From assembly GCA_035561515.1 (NCBI GenBank), contig DATMXP010000035.1:87240-151239 (forward strand): 64,000 nucleotides of DNA, read 5' to 3'. Of this stretch, positions 44,213 to 56,677 are shown in pieces (position 1 is the stretch's first letter; each line of letters starts with the position of its first letter). This stretch comes from Terriglobales bacterium. Lineage in GTDB: Bacteria; Acidobacteriota; Terriglobia; Terriglobales; Acidobacteriaceae. The translations under genes and the position numbers were made by a program. Below the pieces are notes generated by a model. That model worked only from the letters and a program-made list of their open reading frames with translations, made no database searches and was not told the DNA's origin.

Positions 44213-45556
44213 TTAGTCACCAGCTCCGCTTGGCAATGAAACTCGTTTCGTAATGTGGTCCTGGATCCAGTGGGAATCCCACCAGCTTTTCGGATCGATC
44301 TGCACGCCTTCTAGCTGCATGCTGAAGTGGATGTGATCTCCGCCCGCGAGGCCGGTCTGGCCGCTCTTGCCGATGACCTCCCCTCGCTTCACCATTTGGC
44401 CATCTTTCACGCCGATCTCGCTCAAGTGACCGTAGATCGACTGCAGCCCGTAACCGTGATCGATCACGACGCAATTCCCATAGATCCCCAACGGTGCGGC
44501 GTATACCACTTTGCCGTCGTTCGTGGCCGTTACTCCGACGTGTTGCGTGACCGACAAATCGTAGCCAAGGTGAGTCTGCTGGTCGATCTTCTTGCCCTGG
44601 TAGAAGTAGTTCCGCACATCGGCGAAATTCGACTCCACCTTCGAATTCGGCTGTTGAATAAACGTCTGCGACCAGAGGAACTTCGGCTCGGTCTTAAACT
44701 TCAGGTCCGACAGTGTCTTATTGTTCGACCGGCGCATTTCGTTATTGATCTTCAGGAATCGCGTGACCAGGTCGCCCGAGCCATTCGGATCAAGTTCGTT
44801 GACCACCTTTTGGAGAAATTTTTCGTCGAGTTTTAGGTCTCGAATGCGGTATTTCGGCTGTTCCTTCTTCGGGAACTGGTACACGATGCCACCGGTCACC
44901 GTATCTCCCGCGGCGTTCTTCGCGTACACGAGCGGCGCTGTTCCTTCTGGCGTATTCCACGGGTATGCGAAGATCGAAAAGTATCCGGGCTTCCCTCCCG
45001 GCATCTGCCAGGCGCGGAACGTATAATCGCCCACCCGCACTCCGCCTTCAGTCCAGCCGCCACCCAAGTTGAATGTCACCAACTCGGCCATTCCGAGATA
45101 GAGGTAATGCTGGTCGGAGTCAACGCTCACTGTCGGCGGCTGCGACGATACCTTCACAGCCTTCTCTGCGCGTGCGGTTGCCGCCCGGAAATCGTTCGAG
45201 GTCGCCTCGACTACCAGCTTCGCGTCGCCATCCTTCAATTGCGGTACAGATCGCGTGCCCACGTTGAAGTTCGCGACCGTGTCAGGCACGTTGCGCTGCC
45301 ATCTCCAGCGCGTGGCCGGCTGTGAGGTCTCCCACACCTGATGCCGTGCACCGTTTTGCTCGATATACGCCACCACGTGACGTACTCCATGAGGCGCTTT
45401 CACGGTGACGCTGACCGGCGTCGTCTGCCCAACGACGTCGAGGGCCGGCGGGATTTCCACCGCTGGCTTTGCCGACAGGAAGAACAGGACACCAATCGCT
45501 ACGAAGACGAGAACAATGAGTACAAAGAGGAAGGTCCGCACAATGGAAATCAGCAT
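44213..45556 (-). CDS. M23-family peptidase
   Basis: The 447-residue protein has an N-terminal membrane anchor (about 7-28) and a beta-rich central region. A C-terminal M23 (LytM-type) zinc peptidase domain follows, with THLGYDLS, GNCVVIDHGYGLQSIYGHLS, KRGEVIGKSGQTG and HIHFSM; His and Asp in HLGYDLS and HIHF supply the zinc site. It would cut peptide cross-links in peptidoglycan or activate amidases, in the periplasm. It is convergent with the TamB-like gene, three bases apart. The ribosome site is weak. Confidence 0.9.
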   Translation of the reverse strand: MLISIVRTFLFVLIVLVFVAIGVLFFLSAKPAVEIPPALDVVGQTTPVSVTVKAPHGVRHVVAYIEQNGARHQVWETSQPATRWRWQRNVPDTVANFNVGTRSVPQLKDGDAKLVVEATSNDFRAATARAEKAVKVSSQPPTVSVDSDQHYLYLGMAELVTFNLGGGWTEGGVRVGDYTFRAWQMPGGKPGYFSIFAYPWNTPEGTAPLVYAKNAAGDTVTGGIVYQFPKKEQPKYRIRDLKLDEKFLQKVVNELDPNGSGDLVTRFLKINNEMRRSNNKTLSDLKFKTEPKFLWSQTFIQQPNSKVESNFADVRNYFYQGKKIDQQTHLGYDLSVTQHVGVTATNDGKVVYAAPLGIYGNCVVIDHGYGLQSIYGHLSEIGVKDGQMVKRGEVIGKSGQTGLAGGDHIHFSMQLEGVQIDPKSWWDSHWIQDHITKRVSLPSGAGD

Positions 45557-45575
45557 AGCACGCGCGGACCCAACT

Positions 45576-45800
45576 TCATTTAGAGGTAATCACCGATGCA
45601 ACTGCGCAGTTCGCGTCCTTCAACCCTAGTTTCCTGAAGATCATCATCGCCGGGCACCAGTTCGTGAATGCCGACTGAAGCAAGTTCAGTCCCACAAACG
45701 CCGTCAGGTAATACCACTTCGGCGAAAACACATTCGCCAGTGCCATCGAGAGCAGTATCACCACTCCCGCCATCAACCTTAATGCACGTTCAACAGTCAT
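45576..45800 (-). CDS. DUF2892 (YgaP-like) small membrane protein
   Basis: The 74-residue protein begins MTVERALRLMAGVVILLSMAL and has two membrane segments (about 8-25 and 29-45). The C-terminal TNWCPAMMIFRKLGL is typical of DUF2892/YgaP-like transmembrane domains. AGAGGGGAAT precedes the ATG at 45800. Such small proteins often lie next to RND efflux genes and rhodanese-like proteins. Here the RND permease gene ends eight bases upstream on the same strand, so it is the last gene of the efflux operon. Function is unknown. Confidence 0.82.
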   Translation of the reverse strand: MTVERALRLMAGVVILLSMALANVFSPKWYYLTAFVGLNLLQSAFTNWCPAMMIFRKLGLKDANCAVASVITSK

Positions 45801-45808
45801 ATTCCCCT

Positions 45809-49071
<3,263 letters not shown>

Positions 49072-49072
<1 letters not shown>

Positions 49073-50175
49073 TACCGCACCTCGACGCGTTTTCCGCCGA
49101 TCTCACGGTCGCCCGGCGAAAGCACGACCGATTCATTCGGACCTAATCCGGACAGCACTTCAAACCCATCGTCCCTCGTGTCGCCCACGGTCACATAACG
49201 GAGCGTTGCAATCTGGTCTGGTCCAACCACGAACACGCCCTTTAGCGCTCCGCGGTCCACAACCGCCGTCTTCGGAAGCACCAGCGAATCCCTCTCCCCG
49301 CGCGCTAAGCTCGCTCGTCCAAAAAGACCGCTGCGCAGCAACCTGTTTGCCGGCAACTCGACCTTCACCATGAACGTTCTCGAAGCCGGATCAGCCGATG
49401 GCACAATCTGCGTCACCTTGCCTGCAAGCTGCTCATCGGGATATGCATCCAGGCGCACCGGGACCGTTTCGCCAATCTTCACGAATCGCAGGCTTCCCTC
49501 GTCCACGGTCGCCTCGAGCCGATACCGCCCGGTCGCCTCCACTGTCACGATCGGTGACCCTGGGGTCGCCAGCATCCCCGGATCCATCATTCGACTGGTT
49601 ACCACTCCATCAAACGGAGCGCGCAGCTTTGTGTATCCGAAGCCAGTCTGCGCCTGTGCGACGGCGGCTTTCGCCTGTGCTTGTCCGGCCTGCGCTGCTT
49701 CAGCTCTTGCCAGTGAGCCTTGGTATCTCGCCTTGATCTCGTCGTACTCCTGTGGGCTCACCGACTTTCTCTGGTACAACGTTTCGTACCGTTTCAACGT
49801 CGCTTCTGTCAGAGCACGCTCGGTCTGCGCCGCAGCCTGCTCATGCTGTGCAGCGGACAGCGCTGCCTGTGCGCGCTCCAACGACGCCTGCGCCTGTGCC
49901 GGATCAATCGACACCAGCACCTGTCCCGCTCTCACCGGGTCGCCTTCACGCACGCTCACGGCAGTCACATTGCCCATCACTTGCGCAGCGATCTGCGCCG
50001 TTTCAGCAGCCCGAACCGTACCGACCGCCATCACTGCATCCGGCACGCGTGTCATCGCAGTCTTATAAAGCTGGATGCCAGTGACTGTTTCGGGTACTGC
50101 TGTTTCGTGCTTCTGCGAGGAACACCCAACCGTCGCCGCTACCAGGGCCAAAGAGATCAACAAAGCTTTCTTCAT
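49072..50175 (-). CDS. RND membrane-fusion lipoprotein
   Basis: The protein of about 367 residues carries a lipoprotein signal ([16 protein letters not shown], lipobox Cys at about residue 18). A biotinyl-lipoyl-like hairpin follows with coiled-coil arms ([32 protein letters not shown], long Ala/Gln/Glu helices to about 160). Beta-barrel and membrane-proximal domains follow with [27 protein letters not shown] and [13 protein letters not shown]. It joins the RND pump to the TolC channel in the periplasm. Its start overlaps the TolC stop by four bases (ATGA). The ATG at 50175 gives the lipobox; upstream sequence in frame is noise. Confidence 0.92.
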
Positions 50176-51530
50176 TGCGTCACCACCGAGTTCTGTGGAG
50201 TGAGTGCGCCGCTTGCCAGTTCCAGCGCGGCGTAGCTGACTATGTTTCGATAAACCGATTGCCAATAATTCGTACGGCTCGCGCGATCCGCATCTTCCGC
50301 CCGCAACAGATCGGTGATGGTCACCAACCCCGTTTCATACCGGTCGCGCATGATCCGTAACGACTCTTCCGCTTGCTTCACACTTGCACGCGACACCTCA
50401 AGCATCTGCCGCGTGGCATCGTGCTCCAACCACGCCTTTCTCAGTTCCATCCGGACGTTGTCTTCCGCCATCTTTCGTGCCGCTTCTGCGCGCGACAGCA
50501 TCGCCTTCTGCATCGAGAGCCGCGCTTCACGGTCGCGTGCAAATAGATCCACTCGAAGTTCCACGCCCGTCATCCAGTTCGTGCTGCCGTTCGCCGCGAG
50601 CGAAGCATTGTCTGCCTGCCAAGACCCAAACACATCCAGCCTCGGCCCATATGCGGCCTTCGCCGCCTTCACTCCGTTCTGCTGTGCGTCCACCTGCGAG
50701 CCAATCGCCAACAGGTCCGGACGCTGCTTCAACGCCCGAGCCTCGAATTCCTCCAGCCCTTCCACCGGCATCAACTTCTCATTCAGGACTGCCGTGGGCT
50801 CCTGCCCGTTCGGAAGTGCCATCCCCATCGCTGTTTCCAGTTGCGTCAATGCCAGCCTCAGTGCGCTCTTCGCCTGGATCGACTCCTGCTCTCTCGACGC
50901 CACGTTCACCCGAGCTGAAAGCGCATCTGACTCTACCGCCGCCCCTGCTTCCACGCGCGCCGTACTGCTATCGAGCATCGCCTTGGACGTCTTCAACGTC
51001 TGCTCCGCCATCTCGACTTGTTTTCGCGCCAATCCAACGGCGTAATACGCATCGATCACCCGGAACACCACTTCCTGGTCCGCGCGGCTAAGTTGCTGCT
51101 GCGACGCCTGCTCCATCGACTTCGCCTGTCGAATCTGGAAATTCTTCTGGAAGAAGTCGAACACGTTCCACTGCCCGCCTAACTTCGTGGAGAAGTTGCT
51201 GATGGGATCGGGATAGTTCAAACGGTCCAGTGCAAAGTCGGCCTGCGTAAACCGCGCCTGACGTAAGCGCGTTCCGAACGCGTACACCGGGTCATTGCCC
51301 AGCGTCGCCGTCTCAGTGAAGCTGACCCGCGGGAAGTAACTGCTTTTCGCAAGTGACACTTGCGCTTTCGCCATTTGCGAATCCGCCACTGCCATCTTGC
51401 GCGCCGGATTCTTTTCCAGCGCGATCGCCACCGCATCCGGTAAACCCAGGCCGGTCACGGTCTGTGCCGCGGCGGGCACCGTCACCACAACAAGCAATAA
51501 ATAGAGAATGGAATATTTCCAGTTCTGCAT
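50172..51530 (-). CDS. TolC-family outer-membrane efflux protein
   Basis: The 452-residue protein has a signal peptide (ending VPAAAQ) and two copies of the OEP repeat. Each repeat has a helical hairpin of Ala/Gln/Arg heptads, for example LARKQVEMAEQTLKTSKAML in the first and YETGLVTITDLLRAEDADRA in the second. The LGLPDAVAIALEKNP opening and LDAGSxx-like helices are family-typical. It forms the outer-membrane exit duct for the RND pump encoded downstream. The gene precedes the fusion-lipoprotein gene with an ATGA overlap and lies 85 bases after the stop of the sigma-factor gene on the same strand. Confidence 0.92.
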   Translation of the reverse strand: MQNWKYSILYLLLVVVTVPAAAQTVTGLGLPDAVAIALEKNPARKMAVADSQMAKAQVSLAKSSYFPRVSFTETATLGNDPVYAFGTRLRQARFTQADFALDRLNYPDPISNFSTKLGGQWNVFDFFQKNFQIRQAKSMEQASQQQLSRADQEVVFRVIDAYYAVGLARKQVEMAEQTLKTSKAMLDSSTARVEAGAAVESDALSARVNVASREQESIQAKSALRLALTQLETAMGMALPNGQEPTAVLNEKLMPVEGLEEFEARALKQRPDLLAIGSQVDAQQNGVKAAKAAYGPRLDVFGSWQADNASLAANGSTNWMTGVELRVDLFARDREARLSMQKAMLSRAEAARKMAEDNVRMELRKAWLEHDATRQMLEVSRASVKQAEESLRIMRDRYETGLVTITDLLRAEDADRASRTNYWQSVYRNIVSYAALELASGALTPQNSVVTQ

Positions 51531-51615
51531 ATCGGCATAAAACCTTGAGCTTCTATGCGCATAAATGCAATCCCGGACGAGTTGTTACAGATTTGGAATT
51601 CCCGAAATGGAAATG

Positions 51616-52464
51616 CTAGGAGGGCTGACTTTCTGACAATCTTGCAAACTCTTGTTCCAGAAGTCTTTTCAGGCTGGCCGAGGTCTTGGTGTCGCAGGGG
51701 ACCTCCAACGATTTGCACCGGTCCACCGCTCGGCTTAGATCATTCACAAACGCAATACAGGGCGGACAATCCGCCAGGTGCTTCTCAATCTTTTCGCACG
51801 ACAAATCGTCTACCCGCTTGTCGATATACTCCGAGAGCGCCGCGAATAAGCGCTTGCACTCTACCGGCCTCGCAAGTCTGCCGCGCTTCTTCTTCTTCGA
51901 TTTGCTCGGTGACGCCAATTCACGCCTCACGAACAGTCGCGCCCGATGCAACCGCACCCGCACCGTCCCCTCCCTAAGTCCCGTAATTTTCGCGACCTCG
52001 GAAGTGTTCAGGTCCTCCATGTCATGCAGCACAAGAATCAGCCGGTACTGCGGCGGGATTCGCAACACCGCCTCGTGAACGCGACGGGCTTCCTGCTTCG
52101 AGATCACCTGATGCTCCGGACTGTGATCTCCATCTTTGGTCAGCGACGCCAGTTCTTCGCTGTCCGGCATCAATTCATCCAGAGACAACGTGTGCTGCGG
52201 GGCGAACTTGCTTCTGCGCCGGCTCATCCAGCACCGGTTGCGGGTAACCTTATATAACCATACGGCCAGCGCTTGCGGCTCTTCCACGTTCGCCAGGTGC
52301 TTCACCGACGTCAGCAGCACATCCTGCGTCGTGTCCTCGGCGTCTTCCCGATGCCCGCAAACCTTCATGCTGAAAGAGAAAACCGTGTTCTGCAAAAGCG
52401 GCAACGCCTTCTCGACTTCGCCGGTTCGCAGCAGGTTCGCGGCTTCGATGATCTCTGGTCTCAT
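51616..52464 (-). CDS. ECF sigma factor fused to a zinc anti-sigma (zf-HC2) domain
   Basis: The 282-residue protein has sigma region 2 (about 22-88, with DAEDTTQDVLLTSVKHL and LAVWLYKVTRNRCWMSRRR) and region 4 (about 125-180, LRIPPQYRLILVLHDMEDLNTSEVAKITGL and GTVRVRLHRARLFVRREL). A basic Lys-rich linker (SKSKKKKRGRL) leads to a zf-HC2 module with VECKRLFAAL and HLADCPPC (Cys203, His229, Cys233, Cys236). zf-HC2 domains normally belong to separate anti-sigma proteins that release the sigma factor on redox or metal signals. The fusion suggests self-inhibition. It is divergent from a small CxxCH protein and upstream of the efflux operon. Confidence 0.88.
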   Translation of the reverse strand: MRPEIIEAANLLRTGEVEKALPLLQNTVFSFSMKVCGHREDAEDTTQDVLLTSVKHLANVEEPQALAVWLYKVTRNRCWMSRRRSKFAPQHTLSLDELMPDSEELASLTKDGDHSPEHQVISKQEARRVHEAVLRIPPQYRLILVLHDMEDLNTSEVAKITGLREGTVRVRLHRARLFVRRELASPSKSKKKKRGRLARPVECKRLFAALSEYIDKRVDDLSCEKIEKHLADCPPCIAFVNDLSRAVDRCKSLEVPCDTKTSASLKRLLEQEFARLSESQPS

Positions 52465-52572
52465 CTACACCAATTATCGCAAATCGCGCCACCATTCCCA
52501 TGTGATGCCCGTCATTGCCAGCCCCACCCGGAGTAGTAGTCTTCTCCGCTACTGGAAACCAGGAGAATGCAC

Positions 52573-53085
52573 GTGACTTTCCTCAGAGCTTCCATCGTCA
52601 TCATCGCCCTGCTTGCCATCGTTTTCGCCGCCGACCAGAAGCAGCCCAGCTTCGATGTCCCGGTACTTTCCACCGAAGTCAATCAGTTCGGTGGCCGTCC
52701 GGGCAGCTTCCATTTCGTCACCAACGAACAGACGATGGCCGACGCCCGCGAACTCAAAGACGCCATGGCTGCTCTTGACCGCCTCGACGCCGAGACTTCG
52801 AAACTCGACTTCTTCAGTCGTCAGGCGCTCGAACCCGATCTCAGGGTCGTCCGCAAGTTCGCCCTCAACGTTCACCTCGGACGCAACTCGAATGCCGGGC
52901 CCAAGGCGGCAGAAGTCGAAGCTCGCCTCAATGAAGCGAAGGGCAACTTCATGTGCGGCGCCTGCCACGGACACGGCATGCACCAGATGATGCATGGCGG
53001 CCAGGGCGGCGGCATGATGCGCGGCGGCCCCCACCAGGAGCAGCCCAGCAAGACCCCTGGACAGCCATTAACCCCGTCCAAGTAA
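52573..53085 (+). CDS. Secreted His/Met-rich protein with one CxxCH motif
   Basis: The protein of about 170 residues has a signal peptide (ASIVIIALLAIVFA) and a helical, acidic middle region (MADARELKDAMAALDRLDAETS). Its C-terminal part has CGACH near residues 128-132, then GHGMHQMMH and Gly/Met-rich runs. The motif could bind c-type haem or act as a thiol/metal site; a single CxxCH without typical cytochrome context leaves this open. The His/Met tail favours metal binding. A GTG start at 52573 has AGGAG seven bases upstream; the ATG at 52567 sits too close to it. It is divergent from the sigma/anti-sigma fusion and probably shares its control region. I recall no named family. Confidence 0.6.
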   Translation: MTFLRASIVIIALLAIVFAADQKQPSFDVPVLSTEVNQFGGRPGSFHFVTNEQTMADARELKDAMAALDRLDAETSKLDFFSRQALEPDLRVVRKFALNVHLGRNSNAGPKAAEVEARLNEAKGNFMCGACHGHGMHQMMHGGQGGGMMRGGPHQEQPSKTPGQPLTPSK

Positions 53086-53250
53086 GGCGACGTTGCCCAA
53101 AGTGGCTCAAATAGCGCCCTAGATGCGGGTTCACCTTGCCTTGGCCCGTGAAGTAACCACTAGGACTACGACCATTGGCATTTGAGTACTGTCCAGATGG
53201 CCCGCTAAGCTATTCCCTAAATAGCAGCAAAGTAACCTTACTTCGGGCAG

Positions 53251-54015
53251 ATGCGAACGTCGGCTACCAATTTCGAAGCGTTCATTTATAGCGCCACCCC
53301 CTCGTTGGCCGCGCAGTGTACCAAGTCTTTTAACGATCTTCCGGCAAACTGGATCTCGTTCAAGGAACCCGAGGTCGCCGCTGATTTCCTGACCGACGAC
53401 CGCTTCGACTTTGTCGTCCTCGATCTCGATTGCGCCCAGGGACGGACTCTTCTCCAGCAGCTTTGCGATACTGGCAAAGCCCGCCAGAGCGTTGTCCTCG
53501 CCGTGACCAGCGGGGCGGTCGATGCATCCAATCTTGCTCTCTGCTACAAGTTCGGCGTCTTTTACCCGGTTCGGCCCAGCGAGATTGCCGCCAACCTGCA
53601 CCGCAGTATTCCCGTTGCAGAACGGTTGGCTCAGCACCGCACCGCCATCGTTCGGGAAGCGCAACCGGCTACCTCGGAGACCCGGCCGTCCCCCGAAATG
53701 CCCGAGTTGATCCTGGAGTTGATCCACACGTCCAAAGCATTCGCCTGGCTCTTCGCCCGGCTCGGAACCAGCATCCTTCGCAGGAAGCACCGGCTCGGCA
53801 TTGTCGCGCAGGAACGTGCTGCCTCCCTGCTCAGTGCCGTAGCAACAATATGGTTCGTGCAGGAATCCACCGAGAACTTCCGCGGCCTGCTACACCTGGC
53901 GGCGCCGTCCGCCGGACCGACTTATCTCCTCGCCTTGTCCATTCTGTTGTGGATTTGTGCCAAGCAGCGCCGATTCACCAGCAAAAACAACGTTGTCTCA
54001 GCGACTCGTAATTAA
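53251..54015 (+). CDS. Receiver-like protein with C-terminal membrane segments
   Basis: The 254-residue protein begins with a CheY-like fold: strand FEAFIYSATP, helix, VVLDLDCAQGRTLL with an aspartate at the phospho-acceptor strand, VLAVTSG, and YPVRPSEIAANLHRS in place of the usual Lys-Pro motif. The acidic pair at the first strand is absent, so phosphorylation is doubtful. Residues about 195-245 contain hydrophobic helices (ASLLSAVATIWFVQ, YLLALSILLWICA) that suggest membrane attachment. An overlapping minus-strand frame at 53131-53790 is its shadow. It resembles pseudo-receiver proteins common in Acidobacteria, with unknown partner. Confidence 0.65.
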   Translation: MRTSATNFEAFIYSATPSLAAQCTKSFNDLPANWISFKEPEVAADFLTDDRFDFVVLDLDCAQGRTLLQQLCDTGKARQSVVLAVTSGAVDASNLALCYKFGVFYPVRPSEIAANLHRSIPVAERLAQHRTAIVREAQPATSETRPSPEMPELILELIHTSKAFAWLFARLGTSILRRKHRLGIVAQERAASLLSAVATIWFVQESTENFRGLLHLAAPSAGPTYLLALSILLWICAKQRRFTSKNNVVSATRN

Positions 54016-54235
54016 GTTACGTCTCGTACTCCAAACTCATGCGATCCAAATGACACGGGTCTTGAGAATCTTCCGGTGCGTAATTGTTTGATCGGGGGAA
54101 CGTGGCGTCCCATCCTATGTAACCCAAACTCATGTCATGGTAGGGCGTGATAAAACTGCGAATAGCGCGCAGGTGTCGAGTATGTTTGGGGGTAGTAAAG
54201 CTAGTGCAGGACTTACCTGAGACGGGAGAGAATAT

Positions 54236-55231
54236 GTGAGAGGTATGCTCATGCTTCGTGCACTGCGCGACATGCTCTCCGCTGTGGCTCTTTATGTTCT
54301 CGTTCTTGGTGGTGGCCTATTCATCTCGCTCATCCTGATGTCAACGATCGGCTTCCTTCCATATAGCGATCGCCCTGGTCCCGGCTTCTACGGTGTCCAT
54401 CTTCCTTCCGTGCAAGAGATTGGGTTTTATCTCAACTTCATCTGGTTTGCGCTAGTTGTGTTTGTCCTCTATTGGGGTGTGCTCCTTTACATACTGGTAC
54501 GGTTGCTGGGGGCTTTGCACATGCCGATGTGGTTCATTCGCAGCGTGGGATTCGCCGTCGCTGGGATAGCAAGCCTTCTAGGCGTTGCTGGGGCCGGTTG
54601 GTACATAGCGCTTGCGAACGAAGTTGTGTACCTCGGCGGTGCACTTGGCGCAGCTTATGGCGCAATATTGCTACCTCGCTTCGCAGGAGAACGCCCACCT
54701 GAAACACGGCGATGGCGGCATTGGGCTTTGGCTCCCGCCCCTGTGCTGGTACTTCTTGGGATATTGATGTATCCCCTTCTGCCAGACAGAGACGCGCAGT
54801 CCCTTGACTTCCAGTTCATTCGATTGGCGCAGTCAGCAGACGGAGAAGAACTTGCGAACTCAGATCTTCCGGAGAAAGAAGTTCTTCGCTCCCTCGATCT
54901 GAAAGGGAAGTTACATTACGGATCATCGGGCTTGCGTGGCACATCTGACCTTCCGAAAGCACGAGTGCTGATTGTGTTCACTAGCGGTTTGGAAAATGAG
55001 GTGAGACTGAAACAGCCTAAGAAGACGAACGTCGTTTATGTTCAAACTGGGCCACGAACATTTGCTATGTACCCACCCAATGCCCCAACTCTCAGGCACA
55101 AGATCATCCTTCGACCACACCAAGAAACAAGCAGTGGGACTACTTACGAGGGAATCACCGAAGAAATAGAACCCCTTATCGGCGAACCCGGCAAGATGAC
55201 TTGGTATCCCCCGCTGCCCGTTCGCCGCTGA
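54236..55231 (+). CDS. Hypothetical membrane protein
   Basis: The 331-residue protein has about five N-terminal membrane segments (LSAVALYVLVLGGGLFISLIL, FIWFALVVFVLYWGVLLYILV, SVGFAVAGIASLLGV and two more). A polar C-terminal half of about 140 residues follows with LDFQFIRLAQ and NVVYVQTGPRTFAMYPPNAP. I do not recognise the family. A GTG start at 54236 with GGGAGAG five bases upstream is chosen; ATG at 54245 is close by. It stands alone between unrelated genes in a region that looks accessory, downstream of about 220 bases of gene-free sequence. Confidence 0.55.
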   Translation: MRGMLMLRALRDMLSAVALYVLVLGGGLFISLILMSTIGFLPYSDRPGPGFYGVHLPSVQEIGFYLNFIWFALVVFVLYWGVLLYILVRLLGALHMPMWFIRSVGFAVAGIASLLGVAGAGWYIALANEVVYLGGALGAAYGAILLPRFAGERPPETRRWRHWALAPAPVLVLLGILMYPLLPDRDAQSLDFQFIRLAQSADGEELANSDLPEKEVLRSLDLKGKLHYGSSGLRGTSDLPKARVLIVFTSGLENEVRLKQPKKTNVVYVQTGPRTFAMYPPNAPTLRHKIILRPHQETSSGTTYEGITEEIEPLIGEPGKMTWYPPLPVRR

Positions 55232-55368
55232 TTCACCCGGCGACGGTACGTTGTTGTCAGCCGTTAGGAATACTTCAAAGCCATATAAAAAGCCCTCGCG
55301 CGCACGCATTGGTCTGAAAACAAACTTGCCGCACGCTCTGGCAGAGTCGCCCTTCCCAGTACACGTTC

Positions 55369-56058
55369 CTAGTTACTCATGCCGATGGCAATTTGTTCAC
55401 GCTGAACAAGATCGTTATCCTGCCGCCCACCAGAACCAAAGCCGATGGTTCGATTAGAAGTATGGCGCAGCACGGCATAATCACCGTCTTTCACGACGGC
55501 ACAGCCAAATTCGGACTGCCAGCGTGCAACTATTGTCCGCTCGTCCTCGCGGTCCATGTCATCCATGAGGATGAGGCAGGTTGGCGAGAATTTGTCGGAG
55601 CAAACAGGATACAGGCCGTATCGCCCTCCCCTTGTAGCAGATGGCGGTCCATCGCAGATAACCAGATCGACTCCATTGGGGATGTCGGCACAATACCAGT
55701 CGAAGCCCTCGAATCTCTTAAGCGGTGCAACGGTTATCCGGTTCTTGCGGAGTAGTTTCTGCACTCTCGCTCCCCATTCGGCTTGATGTTCAAAGGTTGC
55801 AACGGGAACGCGAGCGAAGATGTCGAGCAAGATGGTGGTCAGCCCCGACCCGCACTCAAGGATGTGGCTTTGTGCGAATTGAGCGAGGCGACAAGTTTCT
55901 TTGAGAACGTCGATGTCGGCGCTCCACCCGCAATTGTTCCAGCCATAGGACATAGAGCGGAGCAGTGACACGCGCGAACCGAAAATGCGCAGGCCAAGGA
56001 TCGAAATCCGAAATACGACCCGACGAAAAGCGTTGTGTAGCGCAAAGGTTAGATACAT
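55369..56058 (-). CDS. SAM-dependent methyltransferase-like protein
   Basis: The protein of about 229 residues has the class I methyltransferase layout: motif I as HILECGSGLTTILLD, a second strand VATFEHQAEWGARVQKLL with an acidic end, and VDLVICDGPPSATRGGRYGLYPV at the active-site strand. ILMDDMDREDERTIVARW follows. Substrate is unknown. The ATG at 56058 follows AAGGAG four bases earlier, an ideal ribosome site; a further in-frame upstream start is a weak TTG. It starts 366 bases from the tRNA-Glu and lies in the same accessory stretch as the hypothetical membrane protein. Confidence 0.6.
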   Translation of the reverse strand: MYLTFALHNAFRRVVFRISILGLRIFGSRVSLLRSMSYGWNNCGWSADIDVLKETCRLAQFAQSHILECGSGLTTILLDIFARVPVATFEHQAEWGARVQKLLRKNRITVAPLKRFEGFDWYCADIPNGVDLVICDGPPSATRGGRYGLYPVCSDKFSPTCLILMDDMDREDERTIVARWQSEFGCAVVKDGDYAVLRHTSNRTIGFGSGGRQDNDLVQREQIAIGMSN

Positions 56059-56091
56059 GGCGCTCCTTCTACCACGCAAGGTCGGTTTCAA

Positions 56092-56424
56092 AACGGGAAT
56101 CGTGATCTTGTTCCAAAAACCGGAAAATCAGTGTGGAGAGCAAGCAGCAACGGGCAAGCCAATCTCAAACGATGTAAACGCAAGTACTTGAATTGATGGG
56201 GTTTTCAGGATGAGATTCGGGCGTTGAGTTTCACTGTTACCGTCAGTGTTCTGAGTAACTGCGGTTCGGCTTTCAAGTTTGGCGGAAGTGCCGATTCGGC
56301 GTAGGGGTGGCCGCAGAATTTGGTGCGCGTTTGCGAAGTTTCCACATGCAGAATTTGCTGATCTGAGCAGATACTGACACTTCGACGCGCGTCTGCTGAT
56401 TACCTGTAGATTGTTGCTGAGATA
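56092..56424. other. Gap between methyltransferase-like gene and tRNA-Glu
   Basis: About 330 bases hold no credible gene. No transposase or integrase piece was seen. The tRNA 3' end faces this gap, so it is where an integrated element would begin if one were present. Confidence 0.4.
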
Positions 56425-56502
56425 TGGCGTCCCCGACGGGATTCGAACCCGTGTTACCGCCGTGAAAGGGCGATGTCCTAGGCCGGGCTAGACGACGGGG
56501 AC
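56425..56502 (-). tRNA. tRNA-Glu(UUC)
   Basis: The reverse complement folds as a tRNA with acceptor stem GTCCCCG/CGGGGAC, a D-arm containing CTAGCCCGGCCTAGGAC, and an anticodon arm CGCC-CTTTCAC-GGCG with anticodon TTC. The T-arm is ACGGG-TTCGAAT-CCCGT. The discriminator G is followed by encoded CCA (56425-56427). The 5' end is at 56502. Confidence 0.95.
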
Positions 56503-56677
56503 GCTTCTTAGGCTGGATGCTGCTCTACAACCTTTTGATCCTATCAGCCAACGTAAGATGCTGTCAAAGTTATCCCGCTCTTCTCTCGCTCACGCTTAGA
56601 CGAATCCGCTTCCGCCAATTAGAATCGAACATGTGGGGTCGCGGGCTCACCGCCTGCATCACACCCTAACGAACGAA

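Noticed and set aside
53131..53790. Minus-strand open frame overlapping the pseudo-receiver
   Set aside because: The plus frame shows receiver-like strands and membrane helices and a sensible start. The minus frame shows none.
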